A DNA stretch of 38,899 nt from Cladosporium sp. IMV 00045 (GCA_001931905.2 MSJI02000207.1:1-38899); one strand, 5' to 3'. Positions 1 through 10,482 are shown, counted from the first letter of the stretch. Notes: a model not told the origin generated them from the sequence alone. A program made the numbers and translations.

Positions 1-534
<534 letters not shown>

Positions 535-1484
535 GCGAATCGAGCGAGCGGCAACCCCGATTTTTACGATGGAGTTTTGATACGACATGACTTTTCTTTT
601 GGGAATGACTGCCCGGCGTGGCGAGTCGATTACATGAACAACCTTTTCTTCTTCAAATAGCTCTATGAATGCAATCACCCCGGCATTTTCGCCGGGCTTT
701 GACTTGCCACCTAACTGTTCCTCCTTGCGTTTGTTTACGCTGCTGTTACCTCACGTTCGACGTCCATGACGCCAGCTCTCCTAGCGCATGTTTCGTGCCC
801 GCTTTGCTCCACCGCCGCCCCAGAGCTCCGCTCAACCAAGTGGATGCGCGCCACAACACACGGCCGCGCGGGAGGAGATGATGGGGTTTTGTTGTTCAAG
901 TGCCGACCAATTCGGTGTAGATGATGCTGACTGAACGTGCGCCGTGGTTGTTTGCGCTCAGAGTCGTGTGAAGCTACGGCGAAGAAAACGTGTTGGAAAG
1001 GGTTTGACCGAGAGGAATAGAGCCATATTCATGAGCCTAAATTTGTACACGTACATTCGCAGTAAATGACTTCCACATATCATCACTGGTAGTAAACCTA
1101 GGAGAGCTGCAGGAGAGATAGCAGATAAGAGGCAGTTTAAGCCGCTACATACGATGGCCCGCCTTGAAACCTTGACTGGCTGTCATGATCCTTTTAATAA
1201 TATCTCCGTCATGCTCTTTCCATTTTTCGGCCCTCAAATTGTACCATAGCTGTTCCATCAAAGGCGGCGCATTCATCATTCATCGTTGCTGCTTAGATCA
1301 AATCCCCGCCAAGCTCCTGCATTTCCCAAAGCCCGACTGCGGATTCACATGCTTGACTTAAACAAACATCCTTAACACTCAACATCACACTTACTTGAAA
1401 CATGCATGACTGGCAATAACCACCTCAGACTGTCTGTCACTAGCTATCGAGACAACACAATCATGAAAATCCTTGGTCACACGG
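535..1484. other. Intergenic: polyubiquitin 3' flank and ETP1 upstream region
   Basis: No convincing gene is seen in these 950 bases. A GC-rich hairpin (arms CCCGGC 679-684 and GCCGGG 691-696, loop ATTTTC) lies about 145 nt after the ubiquitin stop and may sit in its 3' UTR. A short upstream ORF begins at 1463 and is listed separately. Confidence 0.6.
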
Positions 1485-1510
1485 ATGCCTTCCTACTTCT
1501 ATCACCTTAG
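1463..1510 (+). promoter_or_regulatory. Upstream ORF overlapping the ETP1 start codon
   Basis: An ATG at 1463 opens a 15-codon frame that ends at TAG 1508-1510, overlapping the proposed ETP1 ATG at 1485 in a different frame. If the transcript starts upstream of 1463, ribosomes initiating here would pass the main start, so main-frame translation would need leaky scanning. Overlapping uORFs of this kind usually lower translation. The transcript start is not known. Confidence 0.35.
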
Positions 1511-3608
1511 GCTTGAGCTCTACCCAGCACCAGCTCATTCACAACTCAAGCATCAAAGCCACTCGACTCACAAGAGCAAGAGAGACATCCACATCTCTTC
1601 TCCTGGAACGGATATCTTCAAAACATCACTACCAGCGCACAAAATTTCCCGGTGGTCTTCCTACTCCTTCCCCAAACACCCCTCCACCGCCGACGCATCC
1701 TCAGCTTCCGGAAGCGACTTCGCGAACACACCACGACGCCAGCCGCCGACGGAAAACGCAGAGTCGTATGGAGATGCTCTACTGCTGCCTGAAAGAAGCT
1801 TGAACCTGCACAATATACCGCCTTCCCCCGCTCTCACCCCGGCGAAGCTTTCGAACGAAGTGTCGGCTAAGGACTGGCGGTACGACGCCGTCTCTATCGA
1901 GAGCATAGACATGGAGGCTCGCGGTAGCACGTCGCCAGTGGCGGCGACAAAAGGGAACCAGGCGAAAAACTCGAATGGAGGACTGCACACCAAAGCACTG
2001 TATCTGCCTTCAGATCCAAAGACTACAGACGTTGGCTGGGGAGTGGTACATCTGTATCGTGATGTAGAAGAGACGAACAAGCTGGAAGATCAATCGCAGC
2101 CACGGAAGAGCTTGGAGATTGCTACAAGGTCGGACAAGAAAGAGGACTTTGATCCGCACAGCTGTACCACACTTTGCATCCTGGCTGTGCCGTCCTGGAT
2201 GATGCCTTCGGACTTGCTTGGGTTTGTTGGAGATCAGACTCGCGAGTATGTGAGCCACTTCCGCTTGATCAGGACTGGCAGAGCGAACAAGTACATGGTG
2301 TTGATGAAATTCCGATCGGCCAAAAAGGCAAAGGACTGGCAGAAAGCGTACAACGGTCGTCTTTTCAGCGCAGCGGAGCCAGAGAACTGCCATGTCGTGT
2401 TCATCAAGAGCGTAGAGTTTCTAGGACCGGATGATGAGGATGTCGGAAGCTTTCCACAGAATGCAAATGATCCTTTCACTCCGGCTGGACGTTCTAGCAG
2501 TACCTCCAAGTCACTGTCAAGTAAACCGCTTGCGCCTCCGCCACCTAATCTGCTTGAGCTGCCTACATGTCCTGTCTGCCTGGAGCGTATGGATGAGACG
2601 ACTGGCCTGCTGACCATTCTCTGCCAACATGTCTTCCACTGCGCATGTCTGGAGAAGTGGCGAGGTTCAGGATGCCCTGTCTGCCGCTACACACATTCGC
2701 CCTCGTACACATTCCCGTACCCACGACCCTACGGAAATGGAGCGGAAGATGACTCGGAGCCGATGTGTTCAGTTTGCGCATCTACGAGCAACGTCTGGGT
2801 ATGCCTCATCTGCGGCAACCTAGGATGTGGTCGATACGACTCCGCCCACGCCTACGCCCACTACGAAGCAACAAGCCATTGCTACGCCATGGACATCTCA
2901 ACCCAGCACGTCTGGGACTACGCCGGAGACGGCTACGTGCACCGCCTCATCCAAAGCAAACCCGACAGCCGACTCATCGACCTCCCCTCCGAAAGCCGCC
3001 AGCGACATGAGAACGAAGCTTTCCGCTCCGAGGGCAGCGACAGCGTCCCCCGCGAGAAGATGGAAAGCATGGCAGCGGAGTACACCTACCTCCTCACCTC
3101 GCAACTCGAAGGCCAACGCCGCTACTTCGAAGAGCAAGTCGAGCGCGCCGTCGACAAAGCCTCGCAAGCCTCCGCGCGCGCCGACGAAGCCGCCGCGCAA
3201 GCGCAGAAATCCGCCACGGACGCCTCGCACGCCCAGCGCGATCGCGAACAAATGACCAGCACGCTTGCGCGCGCGGAGAAAGCTCTGGAGCGCAGCGAGA
3301 AGGCCCGCGAGAAATTCGAGAAGCTGGCGAGGGATATGTCCGGCCAGCTGAGGGAGGAGAAGACGATGAACGAGGGTTTGCTGAAGCGGATCCGCGCGGC
3401 GGATGAGAAGGCTGAGACTGCGAAGAAGGAGGCGGAGAAGGCTAGGGAGGAGAAGGCGGAGGCGCAGGATATGGTTAACGATTTGACCATGTTCATTAGC
3501 AGTCAGGAGAAGGTCAAGGCGTTGCAGGAGGCGGGCGAGGAGGTTGTTGAGGGGGGCAGTGGGGTTGTGGAGGGACCGAAGAAGAAGGGGAAGGGGAGGA
3601 AGAAGTGA
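1485..3608 (+). CDS. ETP1: RING finger and UBP zinc-finger E3 ligase, BRAP2/ETP1 family
   Basis: A 707-residue protein in one exon. The first ATG is at 1485 (protein begins MPSYFYHLRLELYP). The domain order is that of BRAP2/IMP and yeast Etp1: a BRAP2-type RRM-like domain at about 225-315; a C3H2C3 RING from Cys362 to about 402 (CPVCLERM ... CQHVFHCACL ... CPVCR); a UBP-type zinc finger from about Cys428 to 485 (CSVC, VCLICGNLGCGRY, H-rich end); a long Ala/Glu/Lys-rich coiled coil at about 525-690; and a basic tail KKKGKGRKK. The family are cytoplasmic ubiquitin ligases whose UBP finger can bind free ubiquitin C-termini. Yeast Etp1 is linked to ethanol tolerance, and animal BRAP modulates Ras/MAPK signalling. 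Its substrate in this fungus is unknown. It converges with the coiled-coil gene at 3814, about 205 nt away. Confidence 0.93.
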   Translation: MPSYFYHLRLELYPAPAHSQLKHQSHSTHKSKRDIHISSPGTDIFKTSLPAHKISRWSSYSFPKHPSTADASSASGSDFANTPRRQPPTENAESYGDALLLPERSLNLHNIPPSPALTPAKLSNEVSAKDWRYDAVSIESIDMEARGSTSPVAATKGNQAKNSNGGLHTKALYLPSDPKTTDVGWGVVHLYRDVEETNKLEDQSQPRKSLEIATRSDKKEDFDPHSCTTLCILAVPSWMMPSDLLGFVGDQTREYVSHFRLIRTGRANKYMVLMKFRSAKKAKDWQKAYNGRLFSAAEPENCHVVFIKSVEFLGPDDEDVGSFPQNANDPFTPAGRSSSTSKSLSSKPLAPPPPNLLELPTCPVCLERMDETTGLLTILCQHVFHCACLEKWRGSGCPVCRYTHSPSYTFPYPRPYGNGAEDDSEPMCSVCASTSNVWVCLICGNLGCGRYDSAHAYAHYEATSHCYAMDISTQHVWDYAGDGYVHRLIQSKPDSRLIDLPSESRQRHENEAFRSEGSDSVPREKMESMAAEYTYLLTSQLEGQRRYFEEQVERAVDKASQASARADEAAAQAQKSATDASHAQRDREQMTSTLARAEKALERSEKAREKFEKLARDMSGQLREEKTMNEGLLKRIRAADEKAETAKKEAEKAREEKAEAQDMVNDLTMFISSQEKVKALQEAGEEVVEGGSGVVEGPKKKGKGRKK

Positions 3609-3813
3609 GGTGGAATTGAATGGTTGGCGTCTGATGGCTTCGTGGTTTGTTATTGGGGTTTCTTTTCCCCTTTCTACATGTTGTCGAGCGATATACCCTT
3701 GGGCCCATGGTGTTCTTGTGGCATTGCATTCATTTGGAATTTACAATGACTATTGAGTACCTTCTTAACCTTTGACTGGCTGAGAGCTGCTGATTTGCCC
3801 CCAGACTTCACCT

Positions 3814-5364
3814 CTACTCCATGCTCCTCTCCATCGCCATCCGCATCTGCATTTCTTCCAACTGCCCATTCAGGTCCTCGATTTCCTGGTCCCTTTCGTT
3901 GATCATCAATGTCGCAACTTCCAGTTGCTGCTCAAGCTCTTCCACGCGCTCAGAGGCACTTCTCTCCATTGGGTCGTCCACCGCGGCAGCAGAGACAGTT
4001 TGCTCGCCACTCCTCGCAGCTTCAACGTCTTCCTCCAGAAGTCCCGCAGCTAGGCGCTCGATGTAGCCCATTTCCTTTGGGGCCTTCTTTCTTGAGGAGA
4101 AAATTCCCGAAGACGCTGGGCGTTTGAGCGGGTTCTCTGCTGTGCTGGATCCGTCGCCTCCGCCCATTTCATCCACGTGTCTCCCGGTCCTGACACCCAA
4201 CGGCGAGTCGAAGATGCTAGGCAGCACCACGTCCTCCTCTCCCTCACCGTCCTCCCCTAATCCTTCATCACCCTCATTCTGCGCAACCCACATACTCTCC
4301 CCCTGGTCCCGTCCCACTGGCGCCGGCGCGCTAGCAAAACTGAACCCAAACCCCGCTGTCGGCGCCAAACTTCCTCCCGGTCCACCCCCAGCACCAACAT
4401 CCTCCGCTCCCCTCGCAATCCCCACACCACCAAAAAGTCTGCTCCGATCCTTCACCCACAGCGGACTCGGACTACGACGTAGGAAAGTGTTCACGCGCGC
4501 GCGGTACTTACCTTTCGTCTGGCTGGCGGACTGCGCGCCGTTACGCACGAGGAGTTCCGGGGAGGTGTACTGGTTATGGTGCTTGGGTTTGGGCGGGGAG
4601 TCGTCTTCGTCGTTGGTGGATTGAAGAGGCGGAGATGCGTCTGGTGGCAGGGCAGCGTAGAAGACAGGCGTGAAGTCTTTCTCGCCGCTGAAGGGGTAGG
4701 GGGCGACTTTGGGGGTTGATTTGAAGGAGTGGTATTTCTCGCTGTCGCTCTGGGCTGTGGAGGTGGCGTTGTGGTCGTTTTTGTACGCGGGTCGCCCGCG
4801 GTGAGGGCGGCGGTGGCGCACGTTCGCTTGCCCGCTGAAGTCGTGAGACCAGCGCTTGGAGAGCTGCGCGCGCGGGATGTTGGAGGTGAGGATCTCGTGC
4901 ACGGCGCGGTCGTCGAGGATTACGTTGCTGGGTGGCTCGTTGATGCGTGCTTTGAAGGGGCCGGGGGAGAGCTGGAGAGATTAGGAATGTCAGCTCTGCT
5001 TCGTGAGGATGCTGTGGCCTTCCACGACCGCGAGGTTTCTCAGACTCGTCGATGCTGAGATGTGTCTCCTGAGTATGCAAGATATACTGACCTGATACAG
5101 ACGCCACCGCTTTCCCAGCGGCGCAACCGGCCCTTTACGCTCGAAATGGTCGTGTTCGATATCGCCGTCTCCGTCTCCCGGACGCCAGATCTCACGCTGC
5201 GTCCCGCTGTTTGGATCGCGCCAGTAGCGTCTTGCGGATGTTCTTGGGTCTAGGGGTGCTTCTTCGCTCAAGACGAGGGGCTCTTCATCTTCGGTTGCGG
5301 CTTGCTCGGGCGGATGGATGGGAGCTGTGGGCTTTGCCTGCGAGGGGACTCGTTTTCCTGCCAT
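3814..5364 (-). CDS. Unrecognised fungal protein with C-terminal coiled coil
   Basis: Two exons: 5364-5092 (ATG at 5364, MAGKRVPSQ) and 4971-3814. The 120-nt intron has donor GTCAGT after CAG, a CTAAT branch-like site and acceptor CCAG, and it joins the exons in phase 0, giving 476 residues. The region around the junction (WRDPNSGTQREIW ... VILDDRAVHEIL ... RAQLSKRW) looks globular and conserved. The middle is low-complexity, Pro/Gly/Ser/Asp-rich. The last 80 or so residues (VEELEQQLEVATLMINERD onward) form a clear heptad-rich coiled coil. No catalytic motif is visible and I do not recognise the family. A spindle-pole or cytoskeletal adaptor would fit this composition but is a guess. A perfect GTAAGT donor inside exon 2 (about 4508-4513) might give an alternative transcript. 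Confidence 0.75.
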
Positions 5365-5863
5365 GGTGATGGTGAACGGAGCTCGATGTATTGGGGTGAT
5401 GGTGAGTGATGTGGTGATGACGACTGGTGCGGTTGCGTGTTCGTATTTGAGAAAGCGTTGCTTGCAAGAGGTCATGCGCAAGTCTTGTGGCGAGCATTCA
5501 CTTCGCTTCAGTGAAGCTGCGCGTGTGAGAAATTGACATGTGACAGCCCGGTCTGTTTGGGTCTGTGCTTGATACACGAATGTTGATAGACAGCTTTTGC
5601 ATCAAGTACGTGGTAACAGCCATTAGGCCTACTCATCCGCGTTGGTTCGGATGGTTCATCAAACATGCAATTGAGCCCCGAAGGCATGCGAAGAAAATCG
5701 CTCGGCTCCAATTCACTCTTTCATGCCCTCGCTTTATTGGCCTCTTTGAGAACAGCAGAAGTCGAAATAAGGGACTAGTCCGCCAGAGCCTGTGGCTCAT
5801 ACATGATTATTGAAGGGGTGTTTCTCTGCTGTGGCTGACAAGTACTTATTAGACAATCCATAT
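5365..5863. other. Intergenic region, no gene seen
   Basis: Upstream region of the coiled-coil gene. Open frames here are short and have no recognisable product. The left copy of the module-flanking repeat begins at 5864. Confidence 0.5.
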
Positions 5864-5940
5864 GCTCCCCATGAGCCCCGCCAATGCTTGTTGAAGCATT
5901 CACTTATTACTCTTCAACCCATCCAAAGCAAGGCAAACAC
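5864..5940 (+). repeat. Left copy of the 74-77 bp inverted repeat flanking the TauD/MFS module
   Basis: This 77-nt stretch is the reverse complement of 10409-10482 with three mismatches and one 3-nt insertion (TTA at about 5905-5907). Homology stops abruptly on both sides. It contains a perfect hairpin, AATGCTT - GTTG - AAGCATT (5883-5900), present in both copies. It lies about 165 nt beyond the stop of the TauD-type gene, in the same orientation relative to that gene as the right copy has relative to the MFS gene. It could be an ancient MITE-like element, a duplicated 3'-UTR element or a footprint of the rearrangement that made the module. Confidence 0.9.
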
Positions 5941-6105
5941 CTTGCGTATGTCGACTTACCTAGCTCGTACTTTACTCTTGCGGACCTCAGCGATGGAGGT
6001 AGTACAGATGAAAGATTCGTGTTCCACATTTTCATTAACTCCTGCTACGTCTCGCTCTTATACTTCGCTTGAAACGGAATGTTTGCATTGGACTCTGTTA
6101 CTTTC

Positions 6106-7318
6106 TTACAGGTCCAAGGCAATGGTTCTCGAATGGCTGCGAGGATCGAAAAACGGTTTCTCGCCGATCCCGACCGCACGGTGACCGACTCGGTCGCCCA
6201 GCTTCTCGTAGTCGTTCGTGGCGGAATGGAAAACGCTCCGGTTGTCCCAGATCGCTTGGATCGGTTAGTATAGATCTTTCGAAGTGAGACCCTGATGGGA
6301 GTACTAACCAAGATCGTTCGGCTGCTTCCACTTGAACCTGACCTGCAGGTCATGGTTGTCTTCAATCACTCTGTACAGGCTGCTCAGAAGCTCCCTGCTC
6401 TCGCGCGCGCTCAACTCGTTGATGCGTCTAGGGAAATTGCCGATAGCGTAAATGGACTTCCAGCCAGTCACGGGGTTGGTGCGAACAACAGGATGCACGG
6501 CGAGTAGCTCACGACCGACGTTCGCTGGATTTCCTCGCGGTTCTTCAAATATCTTGACATTCTCATCGGCCTCCGCAGCCCTGAGGAACCCGTCACCGCT
6601 GAAGGTGGCAGTCAAACCTTCGAAGAACTTTTGGTACGGATCACTGAAGCGGTCGTATATCTCGTAACCTGAAGCCCACAGAGTGTCACCACCACTGGGT
6701 GGCAGCTCGGTCAAGCGCAGACTTGTGTAGTCAGCAGGATACGGCTCGAACTGAATATCGCTGTGCCACGATGCAGCGCCAGCTTTGCGATCATCACGGT
6801 CTTTCTTGTTGGTGTTGAGGGCCCTGGAAAGCTTCCCAAACCCCTTGGACGAGATCGTGCTAATCTCCTCGTCAGAGACTCCAAATTCACTGTTAGTGCC
6901 GTTGAGAAGTGGGTGTATGTGGAGAGTCGAGTCTGAAGGTTTCTTGGTCGCCTCGCCGAGCTTCTGAGCAAGCGTCTTCTGGATGTCGTCTGTCAGGTTA
7001 TCTTGGGCACGGAAGAATACCACGCCCCTTTCGGAGACTGCGATTGTGTTAGCATACCAATCACTCATATCAGTACAGATGCTGCATACTGGTGATGGCA
7101 AGATCACGAATGAGCTCTTTGGAATTCTTCGCGTTCATAATATCGTCGACGACGTTGACCTCAGGATACTCGCGTCCAATCACCGGCGTGACTTCGTCAT
7201 GCTTGAACTTATCAAGAGCTCCGGAGGTCGACAGTGGCTTTGGATACTCGGTAGTCAATCCGATGGTCTGTGACACCTCTTGAGGCGCTTCAGGCTTAGC
7301 TATAGTCGTTGTCGACAT
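6106..7318 (-). CDS. TauD/TfdA-family Fe(II)/2-oxoglutarate dioxygenase, sulfonate type proposed
   Basis: Three exons: 7318-7090, 7037-6309 and 6254-6106. The introns are 52 and 54 nt (GTATGC...GCAG with GCTAACAC branch; GTTAGT...CAAG with TACTAAC branch). The product is 368 residues. The 2-His-1-Asp iron site is complete: His168 and Asp170 in WHSDIQFEP and distal His329 in WDNRSVFHSATNDY. Arg345 (GHRAVGIG) should bind the 2-oxoglutarate carboxylate. Members hydroxylate small substrates using O2 and 2-oxoglutarate; TauD and yeast Jlp1 release sulfite from taurine and other sulfonates. The gene shares a 935-nt divergent promoter with a Dal5-type transporter, which supports a sulfur-scavenging role. 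The substrate cannot be read from the sequence, and other TauD-like enzymes act on different acids. No organelle signal is obvious. Confidence 0.92.
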
Positions 7319-8126
7319 TGTTTGGCGATTGAATTGTGGCAAATTGAAAGATTTCTCGAGCGCTTGCAACGAATTTGGTGGAAAGTGCGAGAGAGGGATG
7401 ATTATTTGTAGACTGCAAATATTTAACAATATCGTAAGCTCTCCATGGCTTTTAGTTTGCGAGATTGCTTCGTCATTTATGTCGATGAATTGGGTGGGAT
7501 CCTGACCTAAAGCACACAATTCCATCACCCGATCACACCATAGTCATTCGACTCTGACTTCCCACTAGCTGCATATGTTATTGCTCAAGAACATGACCCT
7601 ACGTCTTTTCATTGTGTTGCATCTGTTCTGCTGGGGCAACAATTGTCATATATTTCTTGATACGGCTACAAGTAGCGGATCTTCCGGAAAGAAAGCAATA
7701 TCTAACTTCCTCGTCTTAGAGCAGATGCAACGTCGCGTCGGCAAAAAGCGACATTCATTTTCAAAGATGCAAGCTTCTAAACGTGAATCAGCAGTATAAG
7801 TCTTATCTTCAATGGTGCATTATTCGAATGCTTCTCCGCTCTGTTTGACCCACCTACTCGTAGCGAACGCAGAGCACGACATTCTTGAACCCGCCCATCT
7901 CAACGAGAATTTGTAGAGGCCAATCGCAACGATACGAGCAATACTCGGCGGCATATGCATTTTGAAGGACCCCAATCGTTGTATTTACCGAGGGTGCTGC
8001 TCGTTACGGAACTTTTTTCCAGTCTTCAGCATCTATGTCGTGCGATGGTGCTATATGTACTACTGCACGTACAATGAAGCGACGACAACTCGTTTACTCG
8101 GCATCCATGAGCAACACTAGAATAGT

Positions 8127-8136
8127 ATGGTATCAT
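8127..8136 (+). promoter_or_regulatory. CYS3/MetR-type sulfur regulatory site, perfect consensus match
   Basis: ATGGTATCAT fits the palindromic consensus ATGRYRYCAT described for the Neurospora bZIP regulator CYS3. It lies 118 nt upstream of the MFS ATG and 53 nt upstream of a TATA-like box, a normal position for an activator site. A consensus of this information content is expected about once per 65 kb, so a chance match in this gap is uncommon (about 1-2%), but binding is inferred only. Confidence 0.5.
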
Positions 8137-8188
8137 CCTGTGTTGCCGAGATACTATCGAGTTGGCGGAAAATTCTTGGAAACTCTCA

Positions 8189-8194
8189 TATAAA
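8189..8194 (+). promoter_or_regulatory. TATA-like box of the MFS gene
   Basis: TATAAA (context CATATAAAGA) lies 60 nt upstream of the MFS start codon and downstream of the CYS3-like site. Confidence 0.4.
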
Positions 8195-8253
8195 GATCGA
8201 TTCAACGGTGTGCCCAAAATGGTCTGACTGGCGTGCAAAAAAGTCGCCCGACC

Positions 8254-10396
8254 ATGAGCGCGCTCCCGAAGAAACACGGCCTCGTCGAAGAGACTTCTGC
8301 GCCATCCCTCGAATATTCCGACATCAAGGCCTCTCAGACAGGAAAATCGTCTGCCACTACATCGGCCATCGAGCCTGGGAACACATTTGACCTTGCCGCA
8401 CCGGCAGAACGCAGAAGTTGGTGGCAACGAAGAGCCCGAGAAGACAACGATGCCATTGCCACTCGGGAGTCAGTCTTCGACAACGAACAACTGGCCCCCC
8501 AATATCAACCTCGATCGGACTGGGAGAATATACACCGATTCGACCCTTCTCATCGATGGACTTTTGGGGAAGAGCGCAAAGTCATTAGGAAAATCGATTT
8601 GCGCATCTTGTCTTTTGCCTGTCTGATGTTCATGGCTCTCGAGCTTGATCGGTCAAACCTTTCTCAGGCTGTCTCAGACAATTTCTTGTCGGACTTGAAC
8701 ATGAATACCAACGGTATGGTTGAACCTGCCTAGCGGACTAAGACGCTTATTGACAAGGATACAGACTATAATCTTGGAAACACTGTCTTCAAGTTGACGT
8801 TTCTTTGTGCCGAACTGCCTTCCCAGCTTGTCAGCAAGTATCTGGGTCCAGACCGATGGATTCCAATGCAACTGTGCTTGTGGAGTCTTGTATCTGCAGT
8901 AAGGCTTTTCGAGCAAATTTTTCTGTTTCACTGTTGACCATTTTCACAGGGCCAATTCTGGCTCAGTGGGAAATCGTCCTTCCTTGTTTGTCGTGCCCTT
9001 TTGGCGCTCTTCGTAAGTCAACCTTTGGGGATCCTACTTCTCGAATGATCGCACACTACTAACACGTTGACTCAGCAAGGCGGCTTCATCCCAGATGTAA
9101 GTATCGTTCGACGTCTCAAGTAGAATTTCACCGCTCACACCAGTGTCAGACGATCCTTTATCTCAGCTACTTCTACACTTCGAGCGAGCTATCGATCCGA
9201 CTGGCTGTATTCTGGCTAGCGTACAATCTCGCAGACATAATCAGCGGACTCCTGGGCGCGGGTCTCTTGCAGCTCCGTGGCCTTCATGGACACGAAGGAT
9301 GGAGATGGTTGTTCCTGATTGAGGTTTGGATATCCCCCGAATTCTGCAATGACACATGAGCTAACGCTACCTTCGACAGGGCCTATTGACCCTTGTCGTC
9401 GGTGCCTTCTCCTGGTTCCTTATGCCTGCAGGACCAACTCAGACCAAGGGAGTTCTTCGAGCGAAGAACGGTTGGTTCAATGAAAGGTTCGCAAAATTTC
9501 CTCGTTGCATCGACAATTCCTGGGCCATCGTCCGCTAACCCCATCAATAGAGAAGAACGCACAATCGTCAACCGCGTAATCAGAGACGACCCAAGCAAAG
9601 GCGATATGCACAACCGCCAACCAATCACGCCGAAGCTTCTCTGGACCTCCATGAAAGACTACGACATGTGGCCATTGTACGCCATCGGCTTGACGGGTCT
9701 CATACCCGCGACGCCTCCGTCGCTCTACTTCACATTGAACCTCCGCAGCTTTGGTTTCAGCGTACTCGTTACGAATTTGCTGACAATCCCTCACACGATA
9801 CTCAGCATGGTCACTCTGTTGGGAATTACGTATTTATCCGAGAAATGGGATGAGAGATCATTCACCGCGCTGTCGGCGCAGTTGTGGCGACTTCCCTTCC
9901 TGATCGTGCTCTACATTGTGGACATCAATTCGATCAATCGTTGGGTGGCATTTGCAGTTTTGACGCTGTTGTTGGGAACCCCGACCGGTACGTTCGACCA
10001 CTTCACAAGTCGTGTCCCGAGGGTATCTTGCATCCTAACATCTAGCGACTAGCCCATCCGCTCCAGGTCAGCTGGAACTCTCGCAACTCCAACGCCGTGC
10101 GCTTACGTACTGTCTCCGCGGCTCTTTACAACATGACCGTCCAGTCGGCCGGGATCATTGCATCCAACGTGTATCGAGAAGAGGATGCTCCTCGCTATCG
10201 TGAAGGTAATAGGGTTTTAATTGGTATCTGCGTCATGTTGATGGCTCAGTATGTGTTGACGAAGGGTTATTACATGTGGCGGAATAAGAGCAGGGCCAAG
10301 ATCTGGGATGCGATGAGCGAGAAGGAACAGAGAGAGTATTTGGAGACTACGACGGATGAGGGTAACAAAAGGCTGGATTTCCGGTTTGCTCATTGA
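8254..10396 (+). CDS. MFS transporter, Dal5/allantoate permease (anion:cation symporter) family
   Basis: Eight exons: 8254-8713, 8765-8898, 8950-9012, 9076-9096, 9150-9323, 9380-9486, 9551-9987 and 10053-10396. All seven introns are GT-AG and 51-65 nt long, and the phases join cleanly to 579 residues. ATG at 8254 has context ACCATGAG. The protein reads as a typical Dal5-family carrier of about 12 membrane segments: a cytosolic N-terminus, the LDRSNLSQA stretch in the first helix, [33 protein letters not shown] then ILYLSYFYT, and late motifs [10 protein letters not shown] and [16 protein letters not shown]. The family imports small organic anions; yeast members take allantoate, vitamins, or sulfonates and other sulfur compounds (Soa1). 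Divergence from a TauD-type dioxygenase and the CYS3-like site point to sulfonate uptake at the plasma membrane. Substrate choice is inferred. Exon 4 is only 21 nt. Confidence 0.93.
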
Positions 10397-10408
10397 TCTC
10401 GATGACTT

Positions 10409-10482
10409 GTGTTTGCCTTGCTTTCGATGGGTTGAAGAGTAAGTGAATGCTTCAACAAGCATTGGCGGGACTCACGGGGAGC
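10409..10482 (-). repeat. Right copy of the 74-77 bp inverted repeat flanking the TauD/MFS module
   Basis: The reverse complement of this 74-nt stretch matches 5864-5940 at 71 of 74 positions with one 3-nt gap. It begins 12 nt after the MFS stop codon and must lie in the 3' UTR. The AATGCTT/AAGCATT hairpin is intact (10446-10463). The repeat ends about 130 nt before the next start codon. Confidence 0.9.

Larger units (their letters stand above)
7319..8253. promoter_or_regulatory. Divergent promoter region between the TauD-type and MFS genes
   Basis: This 935-nt gap separates the two ATGs. It is more AT-rich than the coding flanks and shows no credible gene; a 74-codon frame at 7575-7799 has no recognisable features. 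A CYS3-type palindrome (8127-8136) and a TATA-like box (8189-8194) lie on the MFS side. Confidence 0.6.

Noticed and set aside
679..696. Hairpin resembling a bacterial terminator after polyubiquitin
   Set aside because: This is a eukaryotic gene, and a short GC stem with a few T residues is not a terminator for RNA polymerase II. It is noted only as a UTR hairpin.
5864..6072. The open frame MLVEAFTY... shared by both module repeats
   Set aside because: The frame exists only because both copies contain the same hairpin sequence. It diverges right after the repeat and is not a conserved protein.
7575..7799. 74-codon frame in the divergent promoter
   Set aside because: It has no domain or conserved composition and lies in an AT-rich promoter region.
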